Notes: generated from the sequence alone by a model not told the origin. Shown: positions 33,226 to 42,591, numbered from the stretch's first letter. The stretch: 64,000 bases of DNA from Streptomyces glaucescens (GCF_000761215.1 NZ_CP009438.1:496001-560000); one strand, 5' to 3'. A program made the numbers and translations.

Positions 33226-34630
33226 TGGCGAGGACCTGGTCGACCTGCCGCTCAGCGGTGGAGAGCAGTTCGTCGATGTCGGCGTCCTCATCGGTGAGGA
33301 TCGCGGACATCACGTCGTCCAGGACCTTGTAGATTTCCTGCGCCTTGGGCGGCTCGGCCTTGCCGGGGACCGGGTCGTTCCTGAATGCCTTGAAGTTCTC
33401 GACCGGCATGGTGGCGTGCTCGGCGCGGGCGGCGTCGTCCTCGGTCTTGGTCCCGTTGATCCAGAAGTTGGGCTGTGGGATGCCGACCGGCAGACCGTCG
33501 GCCTTGGTGCGTGCCCAGTCGAACTGGCCCTTGCCGGGGGTGAGGTTCTTGAAGGTGAGCCAGGCGATCGCGGCCTTGATCTTGTCGGGTGAGCTGCCCT
33601 TCTTGATCATGTAGTTGTTGCCGCCGGCCAGGGTGGCCTTCCGGCCCGGGATCGGCCCCATGCCGAAGTTGCCGTAGGCCGCGCCGAGTTGCTGGACCAT
33701 GTAGGCGATGTCGTCGGGCGCGGCGAGGAACATGCCGAGCTTGTCGGCGGCGATCTGCTTCTGCAGGTCGCCCCACTTCAGCAGCTGCGTCTTGCCCATG
33801 CTGTCGTCCTCCCAGCGCATGGCGTGGAGGTTCCGGGCGACCTGCCGGCCCAGCTCGTCGTCGAAGGCGGCCTTCGTGCCGCTCGCGTCGACGATGTCGC
33901 CGCCGATGCTGTACACGTGCGCGGTGAAGTGCCAGCCGCCGGTGTTCCCGGCGCTGTACTCGCCGAAGCCCGCGATGCCGTCGCCGAGCCCGGCGATCTT
34001 GTCGGCGGCGGCCCTGACCTCCTGCCAGGTGCGCGGCGGGTGGTCGGGGTCGAGTCCGGCCCGCTCGAAGAGCTTCCGGTTGATCAGCAGGCCCATCGTG
34101 TAGTTGCTGGTGGGCAGGCCGTACAGCTTTCCCTCGTGCTTCAGCGAGGCGAGGACGCCGGGGTCGATGTCCTTCAGCCGCGGCACGGTCCGGTCGTTGA
34201 CGTAGGCGGTGATGTCCTCGGCGCCGTCGTGGTCGAGCACTTGGGGCAGGTCGGTGAAGTAGGTGTAGAAGACGTCGGGCTGTGACCTGGCCTTGAGCAT
34301 GGCCGTGAAGCGCGGCGGTTCCAGGCACTGGCCGGGGGTGGAGCGGCCTTCGATGGTGACGTTCGGGTAGGTCTTGTTGAACTCGGCGACGTCCTGCTTC
34401 CACTGCTTCAGTTCGGCCGCCTTGGCCGCGGGGGGCATGCAGTCGATGGTGAGGGTGACCTCGGTCCTCGGGTCCAGCGGGGCGGTGGGGTCGGACGATC
34501 CGCTGTCGCCGGACCGGTCGCCGTCGTCGCTGCTGCTGGTGCCGCAGGCGGCCAGTGCGGTGAGGGCGAGGGCGGAGACGAGGGTCAGGGCGCCGGCCCT
34601 GCGGACACGGCTCGACCGGGCACTTGTCAT
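33218..34630 (-). CDS. Carbohydrate ABC transporter substrate-binding lipoprotein
   Basis: 470 residues. ATG 34630 begins a lipoprotein signal peptide, RRAGALTLVSALALTALAAC, with lipobox LAAC and acylated Cys29; a Ser/Asp/Gly linker follows. The body has family 1 solute-binding features: KQWKQDVAEFNKTYPNVTI near the start, GKLYGLPTSNYTMGLLINRKLF, GIPQPNFWING. It would bind an oligosaccharide at the membrane surface for the two permeases downstream. It lies 156 nt downstream of the LacI gene on the same strand, so it may have its own promoter. Confidence 0.9.
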   Translation of the reverse strand: MTSARSSRVRRAGALTLVSALALTALAACGTSSSDDGDRSGDSGSSDPTAPLDPRTEVTLTIDCMPPAAKAAELKQWKQDVAEFNKTYPNVTIEGRSTPGQCLEPPRFTAMLKARSQPDVFYTYFTDLPQVLDHDGAEDITAYVNDRTVPRLKDIDPGVLASLKHEGKLYGLPTSNYTMGLLINRKLFERAGLDPDHPPRTWQEVRAAADKIAGLGDGIAGFGEYSAGNTGGWHFTAHVYSIGGDIVDASGTKAAFDDELGRQVARNLHAMRWEDDSMGKTQLLKWGDLQKQIAADKLGMFLAAPDDIAYMVQQLGAAYGNFGMGPIPGRKATLAGGNNYMIKKGSSPDKIKAAIAWLTFKNLTPGKGQFDWARTKADGLPVGIPQPNFWINGTKTEDDAARAEHATMPVENFKAFRNDPVPGKAEPPKAQEIYKVLDDVMSAILTDEDADIDELLSTAERQVDQVLATR

Positions 34631-34786
34631 GGGTGGACCCCTTCGCGTGAACGAGGAAGGCGCCCCACCGCCGATGCGTTGTGGGGCGCCGCACACTCAA
34701 CCACCGCGAACAAGGGGACGCAATATCTCGTGCTGGGTTCGTAAATATTTGACAGTGCCGGTCCGGCGCAGAGGTGTGTCCGGGCC

Positions 34787-35788
34787 TCAGGCCTCCCGCG
34801 CCTGCGCGGTCGAACCGCGGACGACCAGTTCCGGCTCGAAGAGCAGTTCGTCGTGCGGCACGTCGCTGCCCTGGATCTGGGCGTTGAGCAGCTCGACCGC
34901 CGCCCGGCCCATCGCCTCGATGGGCTGGCGGACCGTGGTCAGCGGAGGCTCGGTGCACGTCATGAACGCCGAGTCGTCGTAGCCGACGACGGAGACGTCG
35001 CCGGGCACTCGAAGACCCCTGCGGCGGGCCGCGCGCACGGCCCCCAGGGCCAGGGGGTCGCTGGCGCAGACGATGCCCGTCACCCCCCGTTCCAGCAGCC
35101 GGGAGGCCGCGGCCTGACCGCCCTCCAGCGAGAACATGGAACGCTCCACGAACTCGTCGGCCAGCGTGCCCCCGGCGGCCCGGACCGCCGCGTCCAGCCG
35201 GCGCCGTGACGGGATGTGGTCGGCGGGGCCGAGGACCAGGCCGATCCGCTCGTGGCCCAGTGACACCAGATGCCGCCACGACTGCTCCACCGCGACCGCG
35301 TCGTCGCAGGCCACGCAGGGGAAGTCCAGCCCGTCCACCGCCGCGTTCACGAGCACGACGGGAATGCGGCGCTGGGCGAGCAGCTGGTAGTGGTCGTGCG
35401 GCGCGTCCGCCTGGGCGTAGAGGCCGCCGGCGAAGACCACCCCCGACACCTGCTGCTGGAGCAGCAGTTCGACGTAGTCCGCCTCCGACACGCCGCCCTT
35501 GGTCTGGGTGCAGAGCACCGGCGTGAGCCCCTGCTGGGCCAGCGCGCCTCCGATGACCTCGGCGAATGCGGGGAAGATAGGGTTCTGCAGCTCGGGCAGG
35601 ACCAGCCCCACCAGACGTGCGCGCTCGCCGCGCAGCTGGGTCGGCCGCTCGTAGCCCAGCACGTCGAGGGCGGTCAGCACCGACTGGCGGGTCGCCTCGG
35701 ACACTCCCGGCTTGCCGTTGAGCACCCGGCTGACCGTGGCCTCGCTGACCCCCACCTTTTTCGCCACTTGAGCAAGTCGTCGCGTCAT
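34787..35788 (-). CDS. LacI-family transcriptional regulator
   Basis: 333 residues from ATG 35788. The HTH occupies residues 4-26 (RLAQVAKKVGVSEATVSRVLNGKPGVS read in parts), followed by the hinge helix and a periplasmic-binding-like effector domain (VGLVLPELQNPIFPAFAEVIGGALA). It closely resembles Streptomyces MalR/AglR/CebR-type repressors. It probably represses the transporter genes downstream, the GH87 gene upstream, or both, with an oligosaccharide as inducer. An 11-bp inverted repeat (35799-35830) directly ahead of its start is a likely autoregulatory operator. No Shine-Dalgarno is obvious. Confidence 0.9.
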   Translation of the reverse strand: MTRRLAQVAKKVGVSEATVSRVLNGKPGVSEATRQSVLTALDVLGYERPTQLRGERARLVGLVLPELQNPIFPAFAEVIGGALAQQGLTPVLCTQTKGGVSEADYVELLLQQQVSGVVFAGGLYAQADAPHDHYQLLAQRRIPVVLVNAAVDGLDFPCVACDDAVAVEQSWRHLVSLGHERIGLVLGPADHIPSRRRLDAAVRAAGGTLADEFVERSMFSLEGGQAAASRLLERGVTGIVCASDPLALGAVRAARRRGLRVPGDVSVVGYDDSAFMTCTEPPLTTVRQPIEAMGRAAVELLNAQIQGSDVPHDELLFEPELVVRGSTAQAREA

Positions 35789-35798
35789 GAACGCAAGC

Positions 35799-35830
35799 GT
35801 AGCGCAAGCGCTGCAAGTCGCTTGCGCTAC
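35799..35830. promoter_or_regulatory. Inverted repeat, likely LacI-family operator
   Basis: GTAGCGCAAGC (35799-35809) and GCTTGCGCTAC (35820-35830) form a perfect 11-bp inverted repeat. GCAAG also recurs at 35793, 35804 and 35813. It starts 11 nt upstream of the LacI start codon. TTGC/GCAA-rich repeats are common in sites of MalR-type regulators. Confidence 0.6.
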
Positions 35831-35913
35831 GGCTCGGCGCCGAAGGCGTCACCGCTCCTGCGTGCCCCGGAGGGCCGCGGGGCCCGACTCGGTCGTGGCG
35901 TGGGGGCGGGGAG

Positions 35914-38900
35914 TCACGGAGTGCGGTCGATCACGAACGGGGAGCCCGGTTCCACCACGACGTCGCCCCGGGCCGAGCCGGTGATCGTCACGTTCGTGAG
36001 GGTCGCGCTGCCGCGGGCACCGGCCATGGCGAGCACGCCGGAGCCGTTGTTGGACTTGCTGATGGTCACGTCACGGATCTGCACTCCGGGCACGGCACCG
36101 CCGCCGGTCTTGAACTGGATGCCGTCGTAGGTCGAGTCGTGGATGTCCGTGTCGCGGATCGTGACGCCCGGGATGTCGGGACCCTGCGCGAACAGGGTGA
36201 TCGCGCCGAACTCCTGCGCCTCGCCCCAGAAGGCCCCGCCGGTGCGGTGAAGTCCGTTGCCGGCGATGAGGGTCCGGCCGGAGAACGGCAGCGGGTCGTG
36301 GTCGGTGGCCAGCATGATCCCCGGGTAGTTCATGGTGTCGGAGATCAGGTTGTTCTCGATGGTGTTGCCGTATCCGCCGTAGACCGCGATGCCGTTGGCG
36401 CGCCAGGGCAGCTGGACGGTGTTGTTGCGGAAGTGGTTGTCGTGCCCGATGTCGACGGATGTGTCCTTGACGTACTTGCTGGCCCACACGGCGAGCGCGT
36501 CGTCCCCGGTGTTGCGGAAGGACGAGTTGAACACGGTGGAATTGCGGGTGCCGTTGGCGAAGTTGACGCCGTCGGCGTAGGTGTTGCGGATGCGGACGCC
36601 GCTGAACTCGACGCCGTCGCCGGGTCCCCACAGTTCGGGGATGTCGGTGTAGTCCCGGCCGACCCAGGCACCGACGTTGGCGTGCTCGATCCACACGTTG
36701 GTGATTTTCGTGCCGGTGCCGAAGCGGCCGTTGAGCGCGACGCCGCCCTCGGCGCCCCCGTCGCCGCCCCGGATGGTGCCGGAGCCGAAGACGGCGAGAT
36801 CGGAGATCCGGGTGTTGTGGTCGATGTCGAAGCCGAAGTTGCCCTCGTGCGGGTGGTTGATGCCGCCGGCCTGGTGCGGCGGGATCAGCGAGTACAGCTG
36901 CGAGTGCCACATGCCGGCACCGCGGACGGTGACGTCCCGGATGCCGACCTGGTTGAACTGGCCCCGGTTCAGCGGGTCGTCGGTGAGGATCTTCTTCTCC
37001 TGCCGCCACTGGCCGGCCGGGATCCACACGCAGGGGATGTCGCCCTTCTGGTCCGCCGTGACGGCGCGCTGGATGGCGTCCGCGTCGTCGATGCCGTCGT
37101 TGGGCACGGCCCCGTAGGCGGTGATGGAGACGCACTCGGCGGGCTTGGCGGCCGGTGGCGCGACCTGCTCCAGGTCGATCAGGTCGATGACGTAGAACGC
37201 GGCGTCGTCACCGGCGTCGCGCTGGAGCCGGAAGGTGGTGCCCGCCGGGTAGGTGTCGGTGAGCAGCGCGTGGGACTCGTCGAAGAGCCGCCGTGCGTCG
37301 CCGCCCGGCCGGTTGGTCAGGCCCTCCGGGTCGTCGGTCGTGCCGTAGAGCCAGCTGTGCTTGGAGGAGAGCGTGAGCTTGCGCACGAACCTGCCGTCGG
37401 CGTACAGGCTGAGGGTGGCCTCGCGGCCGCCGCCGGCCGCCGCGTCGGGGATGGAGTTGCGGACGACGAGCGAGTTGGCCGGGCTGGTGGACGTGAACTC
37501 CACGTACTGTCCGGTCGAGTCGAGGCGCACCGACTCGCGGCCGGAGGACTCGGTGGCGAAGTTGGTGTGCCCGAAGGTGCGCCTGGCGTCCGCCTTGAGC
37601 AGGGTGCCGTTGTGGCGGCCGCTCTCCGCCTCGTACTCGACGTATGGCACGGCGGCGCCGCGCCCGACGACCAGGGAGCGGGCGAGGACGTTGTTGTTCT
37701 CGTCGGTCTCGGTGACCACGCCGGTGGCGTCGGCCGTCGCGGTGAGGGTGGTCCCGCCGCCGGCGGCGGTCCAGCTGCCGCCGATGGCGACGGTGGTGGA
37801 GCCGCCGGCGGGGATGCCGTCCGTGATGCCGTGCAGGGTGGTGTCACCGGCCGTGAGCCGGGTGACCGAGCCGGCGGGCACCGGGCTGGTGCCGCGGTTG
37901 CGGACGGCGACGGCGAAGGTGACCTTGGCGCCCACGGCCGGGTGCGCCGGTGTGGTGGTGATGCCGGTGACCTCCAGGTCCGGGCCCGGTGCCTGGCCGA
38001 CGACCAGACGGGCCGCGGCGTTGCGGCCGTTGTTGCCGTTGTCGAGTTCGGGGACCGTGTCGGTCGGGTCGACCACCGCGGAGACGGCGTAGCTGCCCAT
38101 GGGCCGCCTGCCGACGGCGACGGGGACCTTCACCGACTCGCCCGCGGCGAGCGCGCGCACCGGGCCGCTGCCCGCGACGGTGCCTTCGAGACTGACGTTC
38201 ACCGTGGTGGCGGGCGCGGCGGCGGTGCCGGTGTTGCGGACGGTGGCGTCGACGGTGACCGGATCCGTCTCGGACGGCGAGGCGGGTGACCAGCTCAGGT
38301 CGGTGACGGTCAGGTCGGGTGCGGGCGCGGCGCTGCCGACGACCTCGAACTCGGCGACCTGTCCCCCGCCGGCGCCGGTGTTGCCGGAGAACTGAAGGCG
38401 CACGTCCGCGTACCGGCCGGAGACCGGGATGGTCACCGTGTTCCGGTTGCCGGACGGGCTGAAGGTGTAGTCCGCCCGGTCCTTCAGGGAGGTGAAGCCG
38501 GACTCCCCCGCCCCGCGGCCGAGGACCTGGACGGTCTGGGTGCGGGTGCTCCAGACGGGGTCGGGGTTCAGTCTGAGCACGACGCCGGTGAGGTCGGCGT
38601 CGGCGCCGAGGCGCACGGTCAGCGCCGAGGACTGGCCGCTCGCCTCCCAGTAGGTGGCGGTGCTGCCGTCGTTGGCGTGGGCGGCGACGTAGTTCTGGGT
38701 GGTCGAGGTGGCCTCGACGGGTTTGCGCAGGGCGAGGTTGGTGCCCGCCGGCGGCGGGTCGCCACCGGTGTCGCCGTAGACCTCCACCTCGGACAGCTGG
38801 GCCGCGTTCCAGCCGGAGTTGGCGCTCACCCGCACCCGCAGGTACCGGGTCTCGGCTGCGGCGTCGAGCCGCACGGTGTTCCCGGCCGCCGGTGCGAAGG

Positions 38901-39279
38901 TGCGGCTCGCGGCGGCGGACAGGCTGGTGAAGTCTCTGCCGTCGGTGCTGCCCTGGAGGCTGACGGTCTCGTCGCGCGACTCCCAGGAGGCGGGCAGCTT
39001 GAGCACCACCTCGCCGACGTCGGCCGTGCGGCCGAGGTCGATCTGCACCCACTGCGGGAACGCGCCCGCCGGTCCTTCCCAGTACGAGGCCTGGCTGCCG
39101 TCCGTCACGTGGCCGGCCGGGTAGCCGCCGTGCGCTCCGCTCGCCGTGACCGGCCGGCCCAGTGCCAGGTTCGGGCCTTCGGCGGCGTCGGCGGGCGGCG
39201 CGGTGAGCAGCCCGACGCCGAGTGCGCCGGCCGTGACGAGGCCGGCGAACGCGTGCCGGCCGTGATGTCTCCGTCTCAT
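35914..39279 (-). CDS. Secreted multidomain GH87-like alpha-1,3-glucanase (mutanase/mycodextranase type)
   Basis: 1121 residues. A Sec signal peptide (about 1-33, ending ADAA) is followed by two discoidin/F5-8C domains (about 36-170 and 178-318), two CARDB domains (about 320-426 and 430-538), a CBM35/CBM6-like domain (about 545-700, YVEYEAESG) and a C-terminal right-handed beta-helix (about 705-1121). The helix shows AYGAVPNDGIDDADAIQ, EGNFGFDIDHNTRISDLAVFG (in parts), WGPGDGVEFSGVRIRNTYADGVNF and NTGDDALAVW; the Asp and Asp-Asp placements fit GH87 catalytic residues. GH87 enzymes cut alpha-1,3-glucan or nigeran, found in fungal walls and dental biofilms. A pectate-lyase-like beta-helix of other specificity remains possible. 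Confidence 0.75.
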   Translation of the reverse strand: MRRRHHGRHAFAGLVTAGALGVGLLTAPPADAAEGPNLALGRPVTASGAHGGYPAGHVTDGSQASYWEGPAGAFPQWVQIDLGRTADVGEVVLKLPASWESRDETVSLQGSTDGRDFTSLSAAASRTFAPAAGNTVRLDAAAETRYLRVRVSANSGWNAAQLSEVEVYGDTGGDPPPAGTNLALRKPVEATSTTQNYVAAHANDGSTATYWEASGQSSALTVRLGADADLTGVVLRLNPDPVWSTRTQTVQVLGRGAGESGFTSLKDRADYTFSPSGNRNTVTIPVSGRYADVRLQFSGNTGAGGGQVAEFEVVGSAAPAPDLTVTDLSWSPASPSETDPVTVDATVRNTGTAAAPATTVNVSLEGTVAGSGPVRALAAGESVKVPVAVGRRPMGSYAVSAVVDPTDTVPELDNGNNGRNAAARLVVGQAPGPDLEVTGITTTPAHPAVGAKVTFAVAVRNRGTSPVPAGSVTRLTAGDTTLHGITDGIPAGGSTTVAIGGSWTAAGGGTTLTATADATGVVTETDENNNVLARSLVVGRGAAVPYVEYEAESGRHNGTLLKADARRTFGHTNFATESSGRESVRLDSTGQYVEFTSTSPANSLVVRNSIPDAAAGGGREATLSLYADGRFVRKLTLSSKHSWLYGTTDDPEGLTNRPGGDARRLFDESHALLTDTYPAGTTFRLQRDAGDDAAFYVIDLIDLEQVAPPAAKPAECVSITAYGAVPNDGIDDADAIQRAVTADQKGDIPCVWIPAGQWRQEKKILTDDPLNRGQFNQVGIRDVTVRGAGMWHSQLYSLIPPHQAGGINHPHEGNFGFDIDHNTRISDLAVFGSGTIRGGDGGAEGGVALNGRFGTGTKITNVWIEHANVGAWVGRDYTDIPELWGPGDGVEFSGVRIRNTYADGVNFANGTRNSTVFNSSFRNTGDDALAVWASKYVKDTSVDIGHDNHFRNNTVQLPWRANGIAVYGGYGNTIENNLISDTMNYPGIMLATDHDPLPFSGRTLIAGNGLHRTGGAFWGEAQEFGAITLFAQGPDIPGVTIRDTDIHDSTYDGIQFKTGGGAVPGVQIRDVTISKSNNGSGVLAMAGARGSATLTNVTITGSARGDVVVEPGSPFVIDRTP

Positions 39280-39819
39280 GGGTCCTCTCGTTCCTCTGCG
39301 GGGCGTGCCGGGCTCGGCGGGCAGGGAGGGGCGAGGCGCGCGGCTGGTCGGGGACGAGATGCTGTCCTGGCGGGCCCGGAACGCTGAAAATCCAGAACTT
39401 GAGTGATTTCGTCAATCTTTTGCAGTGCTGAGGTGACAGGTTTCTACCCGGTATCGACTTTGTCAACGGCTTGGTCCATGCCAACACAGGCGCCCCGCCC
39501 GGCGCGGGTCCGGCGGGCGCACTCACCCCCGGTGCGTGCCGTTGGACGCCGTGACGCGCGGCGGGGACCGTGACACCCGGCGGGGGGGGCCGTCGGCACC
39601 TCCGCGCGGCGGAGACCGCCGGCGAGCCGCGCGGCGGGGCCCTGGCCCCTTTACCGCACCACCGGCGTCCTCTCCATCACCTGCGAGGAGGATCATTTCG
39701 CCCCGGTCCGCGCGGTCGTGTCAGACCCGGGGAGGAACTACGCGCGGCACAGCCAACTCGCGAGCCCTGTTCGCCCTCTTGCACGGCGAAACCCCCCACC
39801 ACGAGAAGGGAAGAACGCC
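39280..39819. other. Divergent intergenic region between GH87 and PAD genes
   Basis: 540 nt with no convincing gene. On the GH87 side are two -35-like elements, TTGACA (39466-39461, - strand) and TTGACG (39415-39410). On the PAD side an isolated Shine-Dalgarno-like GAGGAGGATC lies at 39685-39694 without a usable start codon after it; the true PAD ribosome site is at 39803-39811. Confidence 0.5.
39387..39415 (-). promoter_or_regulatory. Candidate promoter of the GH87 gene
   Basis: On the - strand, TTGACG (39415-39410), a 17-nt spacer and GATTTT (39392-39387) resemble a vegetative promoter about 110 nt before the start codon. The AT-rich patch stands out from its surroundings. The -10 fit is weak. 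Confidence 0.35.
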
Positions 39820-41781
39820 GTGCGCTCACGTACGCGCATACACCCCGCGCCGGTCCGGCGCGCCGTCCTCGCCGTCGCGGCGGCGGGATCGGTGCTGGCG
39901 ACCCCGCTGACCCCGGCCTTCGCCGCCCCTCCCGCTCCCGCGCCCGATCTGCGCGCGGACGTGAACCGCGACGGACGCGTCGACGTCAAGGGCGGCACGG
40001 ACACGGCGGGTGAGGACACCTGGACCGTCGGCCGCGGCGCGGTCACCCTGCCCAACCTCGACGACGACACCAGGCGCTGCCCGGTGACCGGCCCGGACGG
40101 CGGACCGCTGTCCGACGCGAAGCTGGCCGCCTGCAAGGACGCCTCGGACACCAAGGTGAACGGCACCGCCGACGCGGCCGACCTCGCGCGCGTCCGCTCC
40201 GTCCCGATGCCCGGCGTGCCGGCGGACGCCAAGGGCAGTGTGCGGGTGACCGCGGGCGCCCGGCACACGCACGTCTTCGTCAAGCGTTCCGGCGCGTGGG
40301 TCCTGGTCACCTCCGCCACCCGGCTGACCGCGGCGGAACTGCGCTCCGGGGTGGAGTTCGGCGTCGAGGCCACCGATGTGATCCGGGACCGCGCCCAGTG
40401 GGACGGCCGGACGGTGATCCGGCTGTCGGTGACCTCCGGCGGCCGCACCACCTCCGATTCGGTCACCCTGCGCGTCGCCCCGCTCCTCACCCACCACCAC
40501 CTGCAGAACACCCAGCAGGTGATGGTCACCAAGGTGCGCGGCGCGGGCGAGTACGGCCGGCTCCAGCGCGAGTTCGTCTCCGGCCTGGCCAAGGAGGTCA
40601 AGGCGGCCGGCATCACCAGGCCGCTGGTGACCTTCGAGAAGTACGGGGACCCCTGGGCGCAGGACTTCGTCGAGCCCGCCTACGTCAGCATGACCGGGCC
40701 CGGCGGGAAGCGGCACGTGATGCGGGTGCTGCTGCGCTCCGCCCAGCTCGACCGCGAGGCGGGCCGGGAGCTGTTCGAGAAGGTGCGCGGCCGGGACGTC
40801 GGTGTCGTGCAGGTCACGGACCGGACCCGGCCCGACGACTGGTCGCTGAACTCCATGGGCAACCTGGAGACCGTCCCGCCGTACGCGCACGGCGGGCGCT
40901 CGTACCCGGCCGGGCGGATCATCATGGGGTGGCGCAAGGACAGCGGTGAGAAGCCGTCGCCGGCCATGCGCACCCTGCTGCGGTCCCAGGGGCTCCAGGA
41001 CCCGTTGCTGCTGGACACCTCGTGGCTCGGCGTCGGGCACGTCGACGAGTTCGTGCAGTTCCTGCCCGCCGCCACACCGCGCGGCTGGCGGATCGGGGTC
41101 GCCGACCCGCTGGCCGGGCTGCGGCTGCTGCGGGACGCCCAGCGGGACGGCCACGGCGCCACCAGGATGTTCTCCGTCCCCGGCCTGGCGGGCCTGCCGG
41201 CCCCGAAGGAGACCATCGACCAGGCGCTGGCCGCGCGGCACTTCGTCGCCGACAACACCATGGCGGCCGAGCGGATCGCGGCCAACCTGGAGATCCTCAA
41301 GCGGGAGACGGGGGTCACCGACGCGGAGATCGTCCGGGTGCCGGCCCTCTACACCCGCGAGGCGGAGACCCGGGCCGCCGACGGCACGGAGGTCCCCCTG
41401 CCGCGGCTGACCCGGCTGGGCGGCTCCCCGCTCGCGGACACGTTCCAGGACCACGGCCAGCAGAAGTGGCTCGCCCCGGACGGCGACCGCGCCACCGGCC
41501 GGGCCCGGGCGGCGGTCACGACCAGCGCGTACGTCCCGGGCGCGGTCAACGGCGTGCTCCTCGGCCGTGACCGCTACCTCGCCCCGCGCCAGTGGGGTCC
41601 CGTCATCGGCGGCAAGGACATCTTCACCGAGGCGGTGGGCACCGCCTACCGGCGGGCCGGCCTGAAGGTCTCCTACATCGACGACTGGTACACGTACCAC
41701 CTCGGCATGGGCGAGGTGCACTGCGGCACCAACACCCTGCGCGACGCCTCGGCCTCCTGGTGGGCCGCACCCAGGGGCTGA
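39820..41781 (+). CDS. Secreted protein-arginine deiminase (PAD family)
   Basis: 653 residues. GTG 39820 follows GAGAAGGGAA (39803-39812); the first 35 residues are a Sec signal peptide ending AFAAP. After an EF-hand-like DVNRDGRVDVKGG segment comes an Ig-like region, and residues about 240-653 form the PAD catalytic domain. Active-site motifs match human PADs: YGDPWAQDFVEP (Asp), GHVDEFVQF (His-x-Asp) and VHCGTNTLRD with the nucleophilic Cys near the C-terminus. The enzyme should convert protein arginine to citrulline outside the cell. The Asp-rich N-terminus suggests calcium binding, as in animal PADs. It is monocistronic. Confidence 0.9.
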   Translation: MRSRTRIHPAPVRRAVLAVAAAGSVLATPLTPAFAAPPAPAPDLRADVNRDGRVDVKGGTDTAGEDTWTVGRGAVTLPNLDDDTRRCPVTGPDGGPLSDAKLAACKDASDTKVNGTADAADLARVRSVPMPGVPADAKGSVRVTAGARHTHVFVKRSGAWVLVTSATRLTAAELRSGVEFGVEATDVIRDRAQWDGRTVIRLSVTSGGRTTSDSVTLRVAPLLTHHHLQNTQQVMVTKVRGAGEYGRLQREFVSGLAKEVKAAGITRPLVTFEKYGDPWAQDFVEPAYVSMTGPGGKRHVMRVLLRSAQLDREAGRELFEKVRGRDVGVVQVTDRTRPDDWSLNSMGNLETVPPYAHGGRSYPAGRIIMGWRKDSGEKPSPAMRTLLRSQGLQDPLLLDTSWLGVGHVDEFVQFLPAATPRGWRIGVADPLAGLRLLRDAQRDGHGATRMFSVPGLAGLPAPKETIDQALAARHFVADNTMAAERIAANLEILKRETGVTDAEIVRVPALYTREAETRAADGTEVPLPRLTRLGGSPLADTFQDHGQQKWLAPDGDRATGRARAAVTTSAYVPGAVNGVLLGRDRYLAPRQWGPVIGGKDIFTEAVGTAYRRAGLKVSYIDDWYTYHLGMGEVHCGTNTLRDASASWWAAPRG

Positions 41782-41792
41782 CGCGGGGCACA

Positions 41793-41822
41793 CCCGGGCG
41801 CGCGGCCGCACGCGCGCCCGGG
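41793..41822. terminator. Bidirectional terminator between PAD and isochorismatase-like genes
   Basis: Perfect 12-bp stem CCCGGGCGCGCG (41793-41804)/CGCGCGCCCGGG (41811-41822) with loop GCCGCA, starting 12 nt after the PAD stop. Confidence 0.8.
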
Positions 41823-41885
41823 CACACTCCGCCGTCCGCGGTCGGCCCCGCCGGTGGTCCCGTGGCCGGCCCCCGAACACGCCCT

Positions 41886-42476
41886 TCAGGCCAGGGACTT
41901 CCCGGAGGCGACGACGACTCCGTACAGGTCCCCGACGGTCGCGAGCGCGCCCTGGTGGATCTGCGCCGCGGGCACCTCCGTGCCCGCCACCGGCAGGGGC
42001 CGCGTCGCACAGGCGTCGGCGACCACGGTGGGCCGGTTGCCCCGCAGGAACGCGCCCTGGGCGGTGAACAGCACGCACATGTGCGTCATGAAGCCCATGA
42101 CGACGACGTCCTTGTGACCGGCGGCGTCGACCAGGTCGCCCAGCTCGGTGCCGGCGAAGGAGTCGGGGAGCTGTTTGACGACGACGGCCTCGCCCTCGGC
42201 CGGGGCCACGCTCGGGTGGATCCGCCCGATCTCGGCCCGGATGTCGTACGGGGTGCCCTCGCCGCCGTCGTTGACGACGTGGATGACGGTGGTGCCTGCC
42301 TCCCGGGCCCGGCCCAGCAGGTCGGCGGCCGAGTCGAGTGCGGCCCGCCAGCCCTCCAGCTCCATCACGCCCTGGACGTACGTGTTCTGGTAGTCGACCA
42401 GGATCAGCGTCGCGTCGGCGAGCCGCGCCGGCGTCTCGTCGAAGCCCATGAGGGTGCGCAGGGTGGTCGTAGCCAT
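41886..42476 (-). CDS. Isochorismatase-family cysteine hydrolase
   Basis: 196 residues from ATG 42476. The fold is shown by LILVDYQNTYV (catalytic Asp), the Lys in VVVKQLPDSFAGT and the nucleophile in VVVMGFMTHMCVLFTAQGA (cis-peptide plus Cys). Family members hydrolyse isochorismate, nicotinamide, carbamoyl compounds or other amides/ethers. It is divergent from a GlxA-type regulator, a very common pair in which the regulator controls the hydrolase gene. Substrate unknown. Confidence 0.87.
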   Translation of the reverse strand: MATTTLRTLMGFDETPARLADATLILVDYQNTYVQGVMELEGWRAALDSAADLLGRAREAGTTVIHVVNDGGEGTPYDIRAEIGRIHPSVAPAEGEAVVVKQLPDSFAGTELGDLVDAAGHKDVVVMGFMTHMCVLFTAQGAFLRGNRPTVVADACATRPLPVAGTEVPAAQIHQGALATVGDLYGVVVASGKSLA

Positions 42477-42591
42477 AGGGGTGCCCTTCCGAGTTCTCAC
42501 GCCAAGTCCCGTTGCTGACTTGGGTGTTGAGGGGTGGCCGCGCTGTTGCGGCCTGTGTGGGGAACGCTACGGCCCCCTTCCGGTGTCGGCA

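Noticed and set aside
29556..34630. Loss of the importer ATPase gene from the sugar operon
   Set aside because: Streptomyces CUT1 importers normally lack a local ATPase and use the shared MsiK protein, so this is not a deletion.
34749..34754. TTGACA on the + strand as a promoter
   Set aside because: No gene on the + strand begins downstream; it falls in the AT-rich leader between the LacI and binding-protein genes, which are on the - strand.
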